54,609 nucleotides of DNA from Actinomadura physcomitrii. Lineage in GTDB: Bacteria > Actinomycetota > Actinomycetes > Streptosporangiales > Streptosporangiaceae. Below, in pieces: positions 43,004 to 51,962 of the stretch. The notes below the pieces were generated by a model. The model made no database searches. It saw only the letters and a list, made by a program, of their open reading frames with translations, and had not been told where the DNA came from. The position numbers were made by a program, and so were the translations under genes. Location: NCBI RefSeq assembly GCF_008923205.2, contig NZ_WBMS02000061.1, forward strand, positions 1 through 54,609. Direction: 5' to 3'. Every line of letters starts with the position of its first letter. Within the stretch, counting starts at the first letter, position 1.

Positions 43004-44488
43004 GTGACAGCGAAGGCCGGCAGGCCGGCGCCGTCGGCGGCCCGGGACGTCAACAGCCGCGGCAGGCCGCACGAGGTGAAGCTCGCGCGGCGGGTGGCGC
43101 GCCGGCTCGAGCAGGAACTCCTGGAGGCCGCCCCGCCCGTCGGCACGGTCTACGCCTCCGAGAGCGAACTCCTCGAGCGTTTCGGCGTGAGCCCCGCCGT
43201 GCTCCGCGAGGCGATCCGGCTGGTGGAGCACCACGGTCTCGCTCTCATGCGGCGCGGGCCGTACGGCGGTCTCATCGTCCAGGCCCCCGACGCGCGGCCG
43301 CTGACGAACGCCGTCGTGGTCTACCTCGAGCACATCGGGACCACGATCGAGGACCTGCTCGGGGTGCGGAAGCTCATCGAACCCCTGGCCGCCAGGCTCG
43401 CCGCTCAGAACCTCACCGAAGAGCACATCGAAGACCTGCGGGCCGCCCTGGCCGAGGAGCGCTCCCGCGGCGACCTGAGCCAGGGCATGCGGAACGTCAT
43501 GCACGTCCTCGTCGGCCGGATCGGCGGCAACCGGGTCCTCGGGCTGTTCGTCGACGTGCTGGTGCAGCTGACGGAGCGCTACGCCCGGATCCCCCCTCCG
43601 CCCGGCGAGGACGCCGTCAAGGAGCTGACCGCGGCGTCGGACCATGCCCACGAGCGGATCACCGACGCGATCGTCGGCCGCAACGCGATGCTGGCCGAAC
43701 ACCGGACCGTCCGGCATCTCGACGCGATGCGCGAGTGGCTCCTGTCGACTCGGCAGGAGCCCATCCGCAGCCGTCCCGTCGGGTCCGAGGACGAGCTTCA
43801 GGTGGGGCACGGCAAGCAGAAGCTCGCCGAAGCCGTCGCGCGCAGGCTGATGGCCGAGATCGCGGCCAGCGGCAAGGGCGTCGGGGAGATCTACGGCTCG
43901 GAGGCCGCCCTCCAGGCGCGTTTCGACGTCAGCCGGGCGGTGTTCCGGGAGGCCGTCCGGCTGCTGGAGTTCCACTCGGTGGCCCGCATGCGCAGGGGGC
44001 CGAACGGCGGGCTCGTCATCACCCGGCCCGACCCGTCGGCGAGCGCCGAGGCGATGGCGGTCTATCTGAAGTACGAGCGGGTCGACGCCGGGGAGCTGCG
44101 GACCGTCCGCGACGTCATCGAGCTCGGCGTGCTGGAGACGCTGAACGAGCGGCTCGACCCCGCGCTGGCCCAGCGGCTGCGCGAGGCGAACCGGGTCCGG
44201 TCGGACACCCCCGGCGACGAGGTCGCCGATCTGTCCTTCGACTTCCACATCAGGCTCGCCGAGCTGACCGGCAACCCTGTCCTCGTCCTGTTCCTGCACA
44301 TCCTTTTCGCGGTGTGGAAGGACCACGCGACCGGCCAGGTGAGTTCGGAGTCCGAGCGGGCGGAGGCCACCGCGATGGTCGCCCACGTGCACGACCGGAT
44401 CCTGGAGGCGGTCCTCGCTGGCGACCTGCCGCTCGCCCGCCATCGGATGCACCGGCATCTCGAGGCTCTCGACGCCTGGTGGCACTGA
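43004..44488 (+). CDS. GntR/FadR-family regulator with two complete HTH-FCD modules
   Basis: A 494-residue protein, twice the usual length. Module 1 (residues about 20-245) has the winged helix ESELLERFGVSPAVLREAIR with HHGLALMRRGPYGGL and an all-helical FCD ligand domain. Module 2 (about 265-490) repeats the plan with EAALQARFDVSRAVFREAVR, FHSVARMRRGPNGGLVI and its own FCD domain (DFHIRLAELTGN; HRMHRHLEALDAWW). GTG 43004 has GGAGGGAG 6 bases upstream. Normal GntR proteins dimerise; this one may bind as an intramolecular pair. It probably controls the AKR/SDR genes or the acyl-CoA operon downstream. Confidence 0.9.
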   Translation: MTAKAGRPAPSAARDVNSRGRPHEVKLARRVARRLEQELLEAAPPVGTVYASESELLERFGVSPAVLREAIRLVEHHGLALMRRGPYGGLIVQAPDARPLTNAVVVYLEHIGTTIEDLLGVRKLIEPLAARLAAQNLTEEHIEDLRAALAEERSRGDLSQGMRNVMHVLVGRIGGNRVLGLFVDVLVQLTERYARIPPPPGEDAVKELTAASDHAHERITDAIVGRNAMLAEHRTVRHLDAMREWLLSTRQEPIRSRPVGSEDELQVGHGKQKLAEAVARRLMAEIAASGKGVGEIYGSEAALQARFDVSRAVFREAVRLLEFHSVARMRRGPNGGLVITRPDPSASAEAMAVYLKYERVDAGELRTVRDVIELGVLETLNERLDPALAQRLREANRVRSDTPGDEVADLSFDFHIRLAELTGNPVLVLFLHILFAVWKDHATGQVSSESERAEATAMVAHVHDRILEAVLAGDLPLARHRMHRHLEALDAWWH

Positions 44489-44695
44489 GCACGGCTCTGC
44501 GGGCGGTGTCGGAGGGCGCCGCCCCATGTGTCAGCAGCGGACGGAAGAAGTCTCGCGTCTCTCCGGCGAGCGGCTCTGGTGTCTCGAGCGCCGGAAAGTG
44601 CCCGCCGACCGGGGTCTCGGTCGAGCGCCGGACGAGAAGGGCCCCGACTGCGGCCGTCGTCATCTCTCGCCTTCCTCCGTCCCGCCTGGGGCACG

Positions 44696-44708
44696 CTGGA
44701 GTCTCCAG
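44696..44708. promoter_or_regulatory. Palindrome CTGGAGTCTCCAG upstream of the aldo/keto reductase
   Basis: A perfect 6+1+6 palindrome 33 bases ahead of a possible -10 box (TATTAT, 44741-44746) in the 297-base gap between regulator and aldo/keto reductase. It could be the operator of a dimeric regulator such as the FadR-type protein. The rest of the gap shows no gene. Confidence 0.45.
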
Positions 44709-44785
44709 AGGGGGCTTCCGCCGACGGGCAACCAAATGAGTATTATTTAGAAATTATCTCCGAGTCCGTGAGGGCGGAGGAACGT

Positions 44786-45778
44786 ATGGAGCACGTGCGA
44801 CTCGGGCGAACCGGGTTGAAGGTGTCGCGGCTCTGCCTCGGCACGATGACGTTCGGCCTGCAGTGCGACGAGGACGCCTCGCGCGCGATCCTCGACCGGG
44901 CGGCCGAGGGCGGCGTCACGTTCATCGACACCGCCGACGTCTACCCGCTGGGGGGCTCGCTGGAAACGGTCGGCCGTACCGAGGAGATTCTCGGACGGTG
45001 GCTGGCCGGGCGCCGGGACCGCTTCGTCGTCGCCACCAAGTGCGTCGGCCCGACCGGCCCTGCCCCGTGGGACAGGGGCGCGAGCAGGCGCCACATCCTG
45101 GACGCCGTGGACGCCTCGCTGCGCCGGTTGAACACCGACTACATCGACCTCTATCAGTTGCACGGCCGCGACCCCGACACGCCCATCGACGAGACGCTGG
45201 AAGCACTCGACCATCTGGTGCGTTCGGGCAAGGTCCGCTACGTCGGGTGCTCGAACTTCCTGGCCTACCAGGTGGCCCGGGCCATCGGTCGCAGCGAGGC
45301 CCGCGGCCTGATCCGCTTCGACAGCGTCCAGCCTCGGCACAACCTGCTCTTCCGGCAGTTCGAGCGGGAACTCTTCCCCCTGTGCCGCGAAGAGGGGCTC
45401 GGCCTGATCCCCTACAACCCCCTGGCCGGCGGGTTGCTGTCGGGCAAGTACGACCGCACTCGCCCGCCTCCTGAGACCGGCCGGTTCTCGCTCGGCACAG
45501 CCGCGGACGTCTACCGCAGGCGCTACTGGAACGACCATCTCTTCGATACCGTCGACACCCTCGCCGGCGTCGCCGACGAAGCCGGCCTGGCGCTGCCGAC
45601 GCTCGCCGTCGCGTGGTCGATGGCGACACCCGGTGTCACCGCGCCCATCATCGGAGCAAGCCGTCCCGACCAGCTCGACGCGACGCTCGCGGCGGCCGAC
45701 ACCACGCTCGACGGAAGCCTTCTCGAACGGCTCAACGAGCTCACCCTCCCCTACCGGACCGGCGATGCGAAGCGATGA
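44786..45778 (+). CDS. Aldo/keto reductase
   Basis: A 330-residue NADPH-dependent TIM-barrel reductase. The start MEHVRLGRTGLKVSRL has GGAGG upstream. Catalytic residues are visible in FIDTADVYPLGG (Asp, Tyr), VVATKCVGP (Lys) and IDLYQLHGRD (His). RFDSVQPRHNLLFRQFERE and PIIGASRPDQL are subgroup marks shared with the aldo/keto reductase at 3.6 kb. An SDR gene follows 9 bases later, so the two oxidoreductases form one operon, probably interconverting alcohol and carbonyl groups of the same compound. Confidence 0.92.
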   Translation: MEHVRLGRTGLKVSRLCLGTMTFGLQCDEDASRAILDRAAEGGVTFIDTADVYPLGGSLETVGRTEEILGRWLAGRRDRFVVATKCVGPTGPAPWDRGASRRHILDAVDASLRRLNTDYIDLYQLHGRDPDTPIDETLEALDHLVRSGKVRYVGCSNFLAYQVARAIGRSEARGLIRFDSVQPRHNLLFRQFERELFPLCREEGLGLIPYNPLAGGLLSGKYDRTRPPPETGRFSLGTAADVYRRRYWNDHLFDTVDTLAGVADEAGLALPTLAVAWSMATPGVTAPIIGASRPDQLDATLAAADTTLDGSLLERLNELTLPYRTGDAKR

Positions 45779-45787
45779 GGAGTCCTC

Positions 45788-46666
45788 ATGCGTGATCTGA
45801 AGGGCAAGGTGGCGGTGGTCACCGGGGCCGCCGAGGGGATCGGTGCCGGCATCGCGCGTGCGCTGGCCGCGCACGGCGCCCATGTCGTCATCGCCGACAT
45901 CAACGCTCAGGGCGCCGAAGCGCTGGCCGATGAACTGGCGGCCGCCGACGTGCGGACCTTGGGCCTGCACTGCGACGTCAGCGACCGAACCGCCGTGGAG
46001 GCTCTCGCCGACCAGGCGTTCGACGCCTTCGGCCATGTGGACATCGTGGTCAACAACGCCGGCGTGCTGCCACCGATCAAGCGCGTGGTCGACATCGACG
46101 AGCGCGACGCCCGCTGGGTGCTGGAGGTCAATGTCCTAGGCGTCTTGCACGGCTGCTCGGTCTTCGGCAGGCGCTTCGTCGAGCAGGGGTCGCCCGCGCA
46201 CATCCTCAACACCGGCTCGGAGAACAGCCTCGGCCTGCCGCACACGGGCGCCGGGATGTACACCGCCAGCAAGCACGCCGTCCTCGGCCTCTCCGACGTC
46301 CTGCGCAACGAACTGCCCGACCACATCGGCGTCAGCGTCCTGTGCCCCGGTATGGTCGCCACCCGCCTCGCCGGCAACGTCCGCAACCGTCCCGAACGCT
46401 TCGGCGGCGCGATCACTCCTGCCCGCGACGGCGCGCAGCACGGCATGGATCCCGACGAGGTCGGCCGCCGAGCGGTGGAGGGCATCCGGCGGGGCGACTT
46501 CTACATCGTCACCCATCCGCCGGTCATCGAGCTCGCGAAGGAACGCTGGCTGGAGATCTCCGCCGCGTTCGCCGCCCAGGCGCCGCGTTTCGAGGGCGAC
46601 GAGTCCCTCGACACGCGCGCCCAAATCCGCCGGTTGCGGAGACCGTCGGCCACGAATCCCGGGTGA
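45788..46666 (+). CDS. SDR-family oxidoreductase
   Basis: A 292-residue classical short-chain dehydrogenase. It has VVTGAAEGIGAGIARALAAH (cofactor), the aspartate in VIADINAQG that favours NAD(H), VNNAGVLPP, the serine in ILNTGSENS and the catalytic YTASKHAVLGL. AGGAG precedes the ATG. It forms an operon with the aldo/keto reductase and converges on the GntR gene with only 18 bases between them. By context it oxidises an alcohol intermediate; the substrate is unknown. Confidence 0.93.
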   Translation: MRDLKGKVAVVTGAAEGIGAGIARALAAHGAHVVIADINAQGAEALADELAAADVRTLGLHCDVSDRTAVEALADQAFDAFGHVDIVVNNAGVLPPIKRVVDIDERDARWVLEVNVLGVLHGCSVFGRRFVEQGSPAHILNTGSENSLGLPHTGAGMYTASKHAVLGLSDVLRNELPDHIGVSVLCPGMVATRLAGNVRNRPERFGGAITPARDGAQHGMDPDEVGRRAVEGIRRGDFYIVTHPPVIELAKERWLEISAAFAAQAPRFEGDESLDTRAQIRRLRRPSATNPG

Positions 46667-46684
46667 CCCGCGTGGGCCGGCCGG

Positions 46685-47338
46685 TCAACGCGCCTGGACC
46701 GACAGGGTCAGCCGGATATCCCTGGCGTCGTCCATGTGCCGTCGTGCGACGCGTCCCGCGTCGGCGCGCCGGCCGGCCCTGACATGTTCGAGAATCTCGG
46801 CGTGCTGGCGGTGCGCGGCCGGCCAGCGGCCGGGGGCGCTCAGGGTCGTCTCCGCCAGCCGCGCGACCTGCATCGTGAGCCGGCCTTGCAGGTCGAGGAG
46901 GACCGCGTTGTGGGCGGCCTGCCCGAGCGCGTCGTGGAACAACCGGTTCGCCGCCATGAGGTCGGACGGGGACGCCGTCGCCGGGTCGAGCTCGGCGCCG
47001 GCCTCGAGCGCGTGCTGAAGGCGGAGCAGGTCGAGTTCCCCGTGGCGGTCGGCGGCGTCCTCGGCGATCGCCTGCTCGAGCCAGGCGCGGGCCCGGTAGA
47101 TGTCGTTGATCTCTTCGGCGGTCCGGATCCGCAGCCGGGCCGTGGCGCCGTTCCGTTCGATCAGGCCGTCCTGCTCGAGGCGGACCAGCGCCTCCCGGAC
47201 CGGGGTCCGGCTGACGCCGTAGCGGGCGCTGAGGGCGTTCTCCGACAGCCGGTCCCGCTCGGTGAGCCTGCCGGTCAGGAGGTCGTCACAGATCCGGAGA
47301 TGCAGGGGACGCCCTGCCTCCTGGCCTGCGATCGTCAT
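46685..47338 (-). CDS. GntR-family regulator with FCD domain
   Basis: A 217-residue one-module regulator. The winged helix includes RDRLSENALSARYGVSRTPV followed by REALVRLEQDGLIERNG. The FCD helical ligand domain includes LMAANRLFHDALGQAAHNAV and the HRQHAEILEHVRAG histidine region that usually binds a metal. ATG 47338 is preferred over 47341, as GGGAGGT would otherwise be too close. It is divergent from the acyl-CoA operon, and the intervening promoter has TGTATACA (47436-47443), a typical GntR/FCD half-operator, so it probably controls that operon and itself. Confidence 0.9.
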   Translation of the reverse strand: MTIAGQEAGRPLHLRICDDLLTGRLTERDRLSENALSARYGVSRTPVREALVRLEQDGLIERNGATARLRIRTAEEINDIYRARAWLEQAIAEDAADRHGELDLLRLQHALEAGAELDPATASPSDLMAANRLFHDALGQAAHNAVLLDLQGRLTMQVARLAETTLSAPGRWPAAHRQHAEILEHVRAGRRADAGRVARRHMDDARDIRLTLSVQAR

Positions 47339-47435
47339 CATTACCTCCCGGAAGCACGATTTTAGCGACAGCGTTCACGGGCAGCGCCGGCCCGCTTCGT
47401 CGTCCTGAGGCGATTGAACTGCCGCCACTCCGACC

Positions 47436-47443
47436 TGTATACA
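47436..47443. promoter_or_regulatory. GntR/FCD-type operator TGTATACA
   Basis: A perfect 8-bp palindrome in the divergent promoter, 40 bases before the acyl-CoA dehydrogenase start. TNGTATACNA-like sites are the known targets of many FCD-type GntR proteins. Confidence 0.6.
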
Positions 47444-47483
47444 AGTGCATGGCATACCACACATTACGAAGGAGGGCGGTGCC

Positions 47484-48635
47484 GTGCTGACCGAGCTCGA
47501 TGAGGCGCAGCGAGACTTCGCGGAGGCGGTGCGAGCCTTCGCCGCGAAGCACCTCGCCGATGGGGCTCTCGAGCGGGCTCATGACTCCGCGTTCCCCTGG
47601 GACGTGGCCCGGTTGCTCGCCGATCAGGGACTGCTCGGCCTCGCCCTGCCGGAGGAGGACGGAGGCCAGGGCGGCACCCTGATGGACGCCGTGATCGCCA
47701 TCCAGGAGGTGGGAGCCGTCTGCCCGAAGAGCGCGGACATCGTCCAGGCGGGCAACTTCGGCCCCCTTCGCACCTTCGCCGAGTACGCCACCACCGCGCA
47801 GAAGGAGCGCTGGCTGGGGGACCTGCTCGCCGGACGGAAGCTGATCGCCCTGGGGATGAGCGAGCCGGAGGCCGGCTCCGCGGTGACCGACCTGGCGACC
47901 AGCGCGGCCGAGGACGGCGGCGAGTACGTGCTGAACGGCACGAAGATCTGGTCGACCCACAGCGTCGACGCCGATCTGTTCCTGGTCTACGTGCGGTTCG
48001 GTCCCGGCGTCGGCGGCATCGGCTCGGTGCTCGTCGAACGGGGCGCGCCTGGACTGAGGCTCGGGGAGCCCTCGGAGTACATGAGCGGTGAGCGCTGGGC
48101 CCAGCTCTACTTCGAGGACTGCCGGATCCCGAAGGAGAACGTCCTGCTCGGGGCGGGCGGCTTCAAGCGCCAGATCAGCGGCTTCAACGTGGAGCGGCTG
48201 GGCAACGCCGCGCGTTCGCTCGCCGTGGGACGGCTCGCCTTCGACACGGCGAAGGCCCACATCCTCGAGCGGGAGCAGTTCGGGCGTCCCCTCGCGGAGT
48301 TCCAGGGACTGCAGTGGAAGGTCGCGGAGGTGACGGTCGCCCTCGACGCGGCGCAGATGCTGCTGGCCCGTGCCGCCCGGCCGCGCGGCGGGGGCCTGCC
48401 GGACGCCTACGAGACGGCCGTGGCGAAGCTCGCCGCCAACGAGGCCGGGTTCCGTGCCGCCAACGAGGCGATGCAGATGATGGGAGCGATGGGGTACAGC
48501 AAGGAGAGCCTCGTCGAGTACTGCCTCCGCCGCACTCGCGGCTGGATGATCGCGGGGGGCTCGGTCGAGATCCTCAAGAACCGCGTCGCCGAGCACGCTC
48601 TCGGGCGCCGGTTCAGCCAGCGGGCCGCGCGATGA
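47484..48635 (+). CDS. Acyl-CoA dehydrogenase
   Basis: A 383-residue FAD enzyme of beta-oxidation. It has LGLALPEEDGGQGGTLMDAV, LGMSEPEAGSAVTDLATSA, LNGTKIWSTHSVDADLFLVY and, near the end, EAMQMMGAMGYSKESLVEYC. The final GGSVEILKNRVAEHALGR is the usual FAD-contact tail. GTG 47484 is chosen over ATG 47445, because GGAGGG lies 7 bases before it. It opens a six-gene operon in which four junctions overlap by ATGA. Operator-like TGTATACA upstream links it to the divergent GntR regulator. Confidence 0.94.
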   Translation: MLTELDEAQRDFAEAVRAFAAKHLADGALERAHDSAFPWDVARLLADQGLLGLALPEEDGGQGGTLMDAVIAIQEVGAVCPKSADIVQAGNFGPLRTFAEYATTAQKERWLGDLLAGRKLIALGMSEPEAGSAVTDLATSAAEDGGEYVLNGTKIWSTHSVDADLFLVYVRFGPGVGGIGSVLVERGAPGLRLGEPSEYMSGERWAQLYFEDCRIPKENVLLGAGGFKRQISGFNVERLGNAARSLAVGRLAFDTAKAHILEREQFGRPLAEFQGLQWKVAEVTVALDAAQMLLARAARPRGGGLPDAYETAVAKLAANEAGFRAANEAMQMMGAMGYSKESLVEYCLRRTRGWMIAGGSVEILKNRVAEHALGRRFSQRAAR

Positions 48636-50737
48636 CGGGGACCGCGCCGGCTCCGCTGACAGGCGCGCCCCTCGCGCAGGCGCTCTTCGCGCCGCGCAGC
48701 GTCGCCCTGGTGGGCGCCAGCACGGACCCGGTGAAGGCGTCCTCTCGGCCGCTCGGCTACCTCCGCCGTTATGGATTCGGGGGCGACGTGTACCCCGTCA
48801 ACCACCGCGGCGGGACGATCGCGGGCGACTCGGTGTACCGCTCGCTGGACGAGCTGCCCGGCGTGCCTGACCACGCCTTCCTGATGACGCCGACGGCGGC
48901 GACGGCGCAGGCGGTCGAGCAGTGCGGGCGGGCCGGCATCGCGGTGGTCACGGTGCTCAGCGGAGGCTTCGCCGAGAGCGGGCCGGAAGGCGTCGAACGC
49001 GAGCGAGCCTTGTGCGAGACGGCGCGCTCCTACGGGATGCGGATCCTCGGCCCGAACAGCCTCGGCGTGGTGAACCCGTACCGGCGGCTCGTGCTGACCG
49101 CCAACGCCGCGTTCAACGAACCGGATCTGCCCGCCGGGGGCGTGATGGTGGCGTCGCAGTCCGGCAGCCTGCTCGGCGCCCTGCTCTCCCGGGGCCGCGG
49201 CAGAGGAGTGGGCTTCGCCAGGATGGTGTCGACCGGCGGGGAGACGGACCTGTCGCTCGGCGAGATCTGCGCCTCCACTGTCGACGACGACGAGGTCACC
49301 GGCTACCTGCTCTTCCTGGAGTCGCTGCGGCATGCCGACCGGCTGCGCGAGTTCGCCCGCGCCGCGTCCGATCGGGGGAAGCCCGTCGTCGCGTACAAGC
49401 TCGGCCGTTCGGAGGCGGCGGCGGAGCTCGCACAATCCCACACGGGCGCCCTGGCGGGCGAAGACGACGTGGCCGAAGCGTTCCTGGCCGACTGCGGCGT
49501 CGCCCGGGTGTCCACGCTCGAAGGCCTTCTGGAGGCCCTGCCGCTGCTCGAACGGGTCGGGCCGCGCGAACCGGGTGCCTCGCCGCGGAGCGTGGGAGTC
49601 GTCACCACGACAGGGGGCGGTGCGGCGATGGTCGTCGATCAGCTGGGGGTGAGAGGAGTCCCCCTCGCGGCCCCGGCCGAGGCGACCCGACGCAGGCTCA
49701 GCAATGCCGGGATCGTGGCCGAAGAGGGCACGATCGTCGATCTGACACTGGCCGGCACGCGTCCGGAGGTGATGGGGGCCGCGCTGGACGTCCTCGGGAG
49801 CGCTCCGGAGATCGACTTGCTGATCGCGGTGATCGGGAGTTCCGCCCGGTCCCGGCCCGATCTGGCCGTCGCACCGCTCGTGGAACGTGCCGACCGCGAC
49901 CTTCCGGTTGCGGCCTTCGTCGTTCCCGAGGCGCCGGAGGCGCTCTCCATGCTGGCCACCGCCGGAATCCCCGCGTTCCGGACCCCCGAGTCCTGCGCCG
50001 ACGTCGTCGCCGCCGCGCTGGCGCGCAGGCGCCCCTCCCCTTACTCGGCCGGAAGCCGGCCCTCCGAACCGGGTGCGGCACTCGACGAAGCCGGCTCCTA
50101 CGAGCGGCTGTCGACGCTCGGCGTTCCGGTGGCACCGTTCACCGTGGTCCGCGTCGGCGAGCCGGGGCCCGACGGGCTGGTCTATCCGGTGGCCGTCAAA
50201 GCACTGTCGGCCGAGCTGCCGCACAAGTCCGACGTCGGCGGAGTCGTCCTCGCCGTTGAGGACGCCGACGGCGTCGCGGCGGCCTCGCGGCACATCCGGT
50301 CCGCCGTCGCCGCAGTGGGCATCGAGGTGCGCGACGTCCTCGTCCAAGAGATGCGGCCCGCGCTCGGTGAGGTGCTCGTCGGCTACCGGACCGACCCGCA
50401 CGTCGGACCGCTCGTCCTGGTCGGCGCCGGCGGGGTGCTGGCCGAACTGCACCGGGACCGTGCCCTGCGCATGGCGCCGGTGGACCGGGCGTCGGCCCGG
50501 GAGATGCTGAGCGAGGTGTCCTCGTTCGGCGCGTTCCGGGGGTTCCGGGGTTCTCCCGAGGGGGATCTCGAAGCGCTGGCGGACCTGATCGAGCGCTTCT
50601 CGGCACTGGCCCACGATGACGACGTCGTCGAGGCCGAACTCAACCCGGTCCTGGTCGGTCCGGCCGGCGAGGGAGTCGTGGTGGTGGACGCCGTCGTCCG
50701 CGTCCGCAGTGGTGGAAACGGAAAGGAGAAGCGATGA
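48632..50737 (+). CDS. ADP-forming acyl-CoA synthetase (acetate-CoA ligase family), single chain
   Basis: A 701-residue protein joining both subunits of ADP-forming acyl-CoA synthetases. The alpha part has SVALVGASTDPVKASSRPLG (CoA-binding Rossmann fold), MILTP-like FLMTPTAATAQAV, GPNSLGVVNP and the phospho-histidine segment QSHTGALAGEDDV. The beta part is an ATP-grasp domain (YPVAVKALSAELPHKSDVGG; VQEMRPALGEVLVGYRTDPH; VEAELNPVLVG). The start codon overlaps the previous stop (ATGA). It can release or activate a carboxylic acid with ADP/ATP exchange, a reversible alternative to the AMP-forming ligases of the left block. Confidence 0.93.
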   Translation: MTGTAPAPLTGAPLAQALFAPRSVALVGASTDPVKASSRPLGYLRRYGFGGDVYPVNHRGGTIAGDSVYRSLDELPGVPDHAFLMTPTAATAQAVEQCGRAGIAVVTVLSGGFAESGPEGVERERALCETARSYGMRILGPNSLGVVNPYRRLVLTANAAFNEPDLPAGGVMVASQSGSLLGALLSRGRGRGVGFARMVSTGGETDLSLGEICASTVDDDEVTGYLLFLESLRHADRLREFARAASDRGKPVVAYKLGRSEAAAELAQSHTGALAGEDDVAEAFLADCGVARVSTLEGLLEALPLLERVGPREPGASPRSVGVVTTTGGGAAMVVDQLGVRGVPLAAPAEATRRRLSNAGIVAEEGTIVDLTLAGTRPEVMGAALDVLGSAPEIDLLIAVIGSSARSRPDLAVAPLVERADRDLPVAAFVVPEAPEALSMLATAGIPAFRTPESCADVVAAALARRRPSPYSAGSRPSEPGAALDEAGSYERLSTLGVPVAPFTVVRVGEPGPDGLVYPVAVKALSAELPHKSDVGGVVLAVEDADGVAAASRHIRSAVAAVGIEVRDVLVQEMRPALGEVLVGYRTDPHVGPLVLVGAGGVLAELHRDRALRMAPVDRASAREMLSEVSSFGAFRGFRGSPEGDLEALADLIERFSALAHDDDVVEAELNPVLVGPAGEGVVVVDAVVRVRSGGNGKEKR

Positions 50738-51114
50738 CACCCGCAGTACTTCGGGACCTGGTGAACGCGGACGAGGCCCTCGTACGCCGGGGACGCCTCG
50801 TCCGAGGAACGGTCCGCATCGACGTGGGCGGCGAGCGGTGGTACCTCACCATCGAGCAGGGCCGCATCGCCGAAGCGGGCACCGAGGTGCCCGGCGGAGC
50901 GCAGACTCGGCTGAGCTTGTCGGCCGGTCAAGAGGAATGGGACGCGTTCTGGGAAGCGGAGCCGCGGCCCGGCCACCATGACCTGATGGCGCTGCTCCGC
51001 CGGCGGGTCCTGACCGTGGAAGGCGACACGCACCTGTTCATGTCGCACCTGCGCTACATCAAGGACGTCCTGGAGAAGCCCCGCAGCGTCGCCACGAGGA
51101 GGATCCCGTCATGA
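50734..51114 (+). CDS. Small SCP2-like protein
   Basis: A 126-residue protein. The pattern VRIDVGGERWYLTIEQGRIA, then LSAGQEEWDAFWEAEP and HDLMALLRRRVLTVEGD, fits the beta-sheet/helix plan of SCP2 sterol-binding domains, which hold acyl-CoA or lipids in a hydrophobic tunnel. No catalytic motif is seen. It overlaps the ligase and the next hydrolase by ATGA each, so it is made in step with them and may carry their substrate. The family call is from fold-like pattern only. Confidence 0.6.
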   Translation: MTPAVLRDLVNADEALVRRGRLVRGTVRIDVGGERWYLTIEQGRIAEAGTEVPGGAQTRLSLSAGQEEWDAFWEAEPRPGHHDLMALLRRRVLTVEGDTHLFMSHLRYIKDVLEKPRSVATRRIPS

Positions 51115-51962
51115 CCGCGTTCGTCGAGCCGATCAGCGGACGCTACGTGCACATGGACCTCCCCGCGGGCCGCTCGCGGATCTACGTCGAGGAGGCCGGC
51201 GATGGTCCCGTCCCGCTGCTGTGCCTGCACACGGCGGGCTCCGACAGCCGCCAGTACCGCCACCTCCTGAACGATCCCGACGTCACGTCGCGGTTCCGCG
51301 TCATAACGTTCGACATGCCCTGGCACGGGCGTTCCTCTGTTCCGGCGAACTGGCGGGACGCCGAGTACACCCTCACCTCCGACGACTACTCGGCGATGGT
51401 GCTGACGGTCTGCGACGTCCTGGATCTGGGCCGTCCGGTGGTGATGGGCTGCTCCATCGGCGGACGCATCGTCCTGCGGCTGGCCCGCGAGCACCCCGAC
51501 AGGTTCAGAGCCCTCATCGGCCTGCAGTCCGGCGCCGCGGTCGCCCCGTATTACGACCGCGAGTACCTGCACAGGCCGGACGTGCACGGCGGCGAACTGT
51601 CCGTCGCGCTGATGTCCGGACTGGTAGGCCCGGCCGCCCCCGCCCAGGACCGCGCGGAGACGCTCTGGCACTACGCCCAGGGCGGGCCAGGGGTCTTCAA
51701 GGGCGACCTGCACTTCTACAAGGACGAGTCACTCGACGCCGAAGACCTCGCCCGGATCGACACCACGCGGTGTCCGCTCTACCTGCTCACCGGCGAGTAC
51801 GACTACTCCTGCATGCCCGAGGACACGCTCGCGCTCGCCGAGATCATCCCAGGAGCCGAGGTAGTGATCATGCGCGGTCTCGGCCACTTCCCGATGAGCG
51901 AGGACCACGCCGCGTTCATGCAGCACCTCGGCCCCGTCCTCGAGCGTATCCAGGCATCATGA
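51111..51962 (+). CDS. Alpha/beta-fold hydrolase
   Basis: A 283-residue hydrolase. It has VPLLCLHTAGSDSRQYR (oxyanion region), FDMPWHGRSS, the nucleophile elbow VVMGCSIGGRIVLRLAREHP (Ser about 118), the acid in YLLTGEYDYSCMPED and the final histidine in IMRGLGHFPMSEDH. This is the C-C hydrolase/haloperoxidase-like subgroup. It is coupled by ATGA on both sides. In this operon it may cut an ester, lactone or 1,3-diketone-type bond before the aldehyde dehydrogenase acts. Confidence 0.9.
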   Translation: MTAFVEPISGRYVHMDLPAGRSRIYVEEAGDGPVPLLCLHTAGSDSRQYRHLLNDPDVTSRFRVITFDMPWHGRSSVPANWRDAEYTLTSDDYSAMVLTVCDVLDLGRPVVMGCSIGGRIVLRLAREHPDRFRALIGLQSGAAVAPYYDREYLHRPDVHGGELSVALMSGLVGPAAPAQDRAETLWHYAQGGPGVFKGDLHFYKDESLDAEDLARIDTTRCPLYLLTGEYDYSCMPEDTLALAEIIPGAEVVIMRGLGHFPMSEDHAAFMQHLGPVLERIQAS

